A DNA stretch of 37,121 nucleotides from Candidatus Angelobacter sp. GTDB lineage: Bacteria > Acidobacteriota > Terriglobia > Terriglobales > Acidobacteriaceae. Shown piece after piece: positions 36,086 through 37,121 of this stretch. Under the pieces are notes generated by a model. The model was not told where the DNA came from and ran no database searches. It saw only the letters and a list, made by a program, of their open reading frames with translations. The position numbers and the translations under genes were made by a program. Positions within the stretch are counted from its first letter, which is position 1. The number at the start of each line of letters is the position of its first letter. Location: assembly GCA_025462835.1 (NCBI GenBank), contig JAOAPH010000217.1, positions 1 to 37,121 of the forward strand, in the 5' to 3' direction.

Positions 36086-36814
36086 GTGAAATCGTTTATC
36101 AAACGCGGGCTTCCCGTTTTGCTATACGCCTTAAGCGGAATCAGCACGGGCGTTCCTGTCGTTTACTTGTATTTGTGGTCGGTGTGGGGCGCTCCGACAA
36201 GTTTTGTTGAATTCTTGTCGATATCAGGGTCTCTGGCACTGATAATTGCCGCGGTTCTGACGATTAAAAAACCTATATTGGCAGCAAGAGTAGCATTTTT
36301 CGGATCTCTTGCTGTTTGGTCCTTTTATTTGCCGGCCATTGTCAAGCAAGTCCAAATAACGTTGAATGCCCGGAGGATAACAGTTCGCGTACTCAAATGG
36401 AGCCCGACGGCAGCGCCGCTGACAATCGTGGATTCCGGAGAGAATTCTTCTGCAACGCATTTATCCGATGAAGAAATTGAGAAAATCAGAAATTTGGGGA
36501 TTACAGGAAAGCTCGAAAATTGCAGCTTGCAACACTGGGGAGCAGGCAGGAGAAGCCAATCAGTGTTAATTATTTCTCAGCCACCGAAGCGTACAGTCGA
36601 ATTGCCCGAACCAGATGAGGGAACCATCATCTACTTGCAGCGTGGGGATGAATGGGAAAAATACCCGCCGAACGCCCGCACTCTAAAAAGAACGATTCGA
36701 GTTGAGCCATATAGTGCGACCGAAACCGTTGTCACAGCCGAACTCTCAGACGGTTCGAGACAAGGCTCCGCAGCATGTCTGTGGTCGACTCCTCGTTCAG
36801 CAGGAGTGCGATAA
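36086..36814 (+). CDS. Hypothetical membrane protein with soluble C-terminal domain
   Basis: About 242 residues. The N-terminal part has three hydrophobic spans (LPVLLYALSGISTGVPVVYLY, FVEFLSISGSLALIIAAVLTI, AARVAFFGSLAVWSFYLPAIV). A soluble, probably cytoplasmic or periplasmic beta-rich domain follows (TVRVLKWSPTAAPLTIVDSG to VVTAELSDGSRQGS). I do not recognise the family. The start is uncertain: GTG at 36086 is used here, and a TTG at 36077 that overlaps the preceding TGA is also possible; neither has a good Shine-Dalgarno sequence. The stop codon overlaps the ATG of the microprotein gene by one base. Confidence 0.6.
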   Translation: MKSFIKRGLPVLLYALSGISTGVPVVYLYLWSVWGAPTSFVEFLSISGSLALIIAAVLTIKKPILAARVAFFGSLAVWSFYLPAIVKQVQITLNARRITVRVLKWSPTAAPLTIVDSGENSSATHLSDEEIEKIRNLGITGKLENCSLQHWGAGRRSQSVLIISQPPKRTVELPEPDEGTIIYLQRGDEWEKYPPNARTLKRTIRVEPYSATETVVTAELSDGSRQGSAACLWSTPRSAGVR

Positions 36815-36900
36815 TGCAGTCGCTGGTCATTATTGGAATTCTGTTCTTGGTTTTGGCTACCCTACACTCATTCTTAGTAGGGTTCAAAAGGAACAGGTGA
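36814..36900 (+). CDS. 28-residue single-span membrane microprotein
   Basis: ATG at 36814 shares its A with the upstream TAA stop codon (TAATG). AGGAG at 36802-36806 lies seven bases before it. The predicted peptide is MQSLVIIGILFLVLATLHSF followed by LVGFKRNR: one hydrophobic transmembrane helix and a short basic C-terminus, so the Arg/Lys-rich end should face the cytoplasm. The ribosome binding site, the stop-start overlap and the ideal single-span composition support a real gene. Such peptides often bind and regulate a neighbouring membrane protein, so the overlapping upstream membrane protein is the obvious candidate partner. Function is inferred only. Confidence 0.6.
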   Translation: MQSLVIIGILFLVLATLHSFLVGFKRNR

Positions 36901-36997
36901 TCTCTCGTTGGTCGCAATGTTACCCTTAGACACCCCATCTATGACTAAGTCCCACGTGCCGAGCTCGATATTTCTGCTCCCCATCTCTTGATTTCCC

Positions 36998-37026
36998 TTG
37001 ACAACAAACGCGAATAAAGATATAGT
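36998..37026 (+). promoter_or_regulatory. Strong sigma-70 consensus promoter reading out of the window
   Basis: TTGACA at 36998-37003 and TATAGT at 37021-37026 with a 17-base spacer. The predicted start is near 37033. No open reading frame follows before the window ends, so it must drive something beyond 37121. Confidence 0.7.
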
Positions 37027-37037
37027 CAATGCAACTA

Positions 37038-37056
37038 TATTAACTAAAAGTTAATA
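37038..37056. repeat. Perfect palindrome just downstream of the promoter
   Basis: TATTAACT (37038-37045) and AGTTAATA (37049-37056) are perfect inverted copies around AAA. The position, five or so bases after the predicted transcription start, fits an operator or a 5' leader hairpin. Confidence 0.55.
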
Positions 37057-37068
37057 CGTTCTTTGACA
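37057..37068 (+). promoter_or_regulatory. boxA-like antitermination element
   Basis: CGTTCTTTGACA closely resembles the NusB/NusE-binding boxA of rRNA leaders (E. coli TGCTCTTTAACA, Bacillus TGTTCTTTGAAA). It lies about 25 bases after the predicted transcription start, in a leader with no obvious coding sequence. boxA elements mark rRNA operons and some CRISPR leaders. Confidence 0.45.
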
Positions 37069-37121
37069 TCCCAAGTCACGCCGCTAAGTCCCTTGCTTTC
37101 TATATTTTGATGTGTAACTCC

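Overview
This 37 kb window looks like a chromosomal segment of a Gram-negative member of the Acidobacteriota (Koribacter/Terriglobia-like). The evidence is a complete lipid A/Kdo/heptose gene run, a BamD-type outer-membrane assembly lipoprotein, and several small families I associate with this phylum: the GTG-started helical protein at 10758-11453, the truncated secreted protein at 33847-34965, and a response regulator with a very long Ala/Pro/Glu tail next to valS. The phylum assignment comes from recognising families, not from a search. No transposase, CRISPR array, tRNA or rRNA was found inside the window.

Layout, left part (1-15.9 kb): a truncated Lys/Ser/Arg-rich basic protein on the minus strand; then, mostly on the plus strand, the response regulator, valS, a VOC-family protein (minus), a membrane HD-GYP protein, nadC, a secreted YceI protein, birA, coaX, an unknown membrane protein, an unknown helical protein, a 23S rRNA uracil methyltransferase (rlmD-like), a YciI-like protein and comEC. 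Cofactor synthesis (NAD, biotin attachment, CoA) is clustered here. Intergenic DNA around valS carries tandem and direct repeats built on CCGTG units.

Middle (15.9-22.5 kb): a tightly packed minus-strand operon read right to left: waaA (Kdo transferase), lpxK (lipid A 4'-kinase), separate heptose kinase (rfaE1) and adenylyltransferase (rfaE2) genes, waaC (heptosyltransferase), an ICMT-like membrane methyltransferase and a secreted DUF3108 protein, with a DUF2007 protein behind it. Together they finish Kdo2-lipid A, make ADP-heptose and add the first inner-core heptose. Several junctions overlap or abut.

Right-middle (22.6-33.4 kb): a secreted protein of unknown function, a metallo-beta-lactamase-fold hydrolase, a small membrane protein, a coiled-coil zinc-ribbon protein with an unrecognised C-terminal domain, a secreted TPR protein, an RlmI-like rRNA methyltransferase, then the heat-shock pair hsp20-clpB with a consensus promoter and two good terminators, and finally rpe-bamD on the minus strand.

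Right end (33.4-37.1 kb) is accessory in character: about 450 bases of non-coding DNA with six hairpins and a common dispersed repeat motif, a 5'-truncated secreted protein gene, a secreted protein with a TonB-C-like domain, an in-frame open stretch beyond its stop codon, an unknown membrane protein, and a 28-residue single-span microprotein overlapping it. The last 125 bases hold a strong promoter, a perfect palindrome and a boxA-like antitermination element. They look like the leader of a stable-RNA operon (rRNA) or a CRISPR array starting just beyond the edge.
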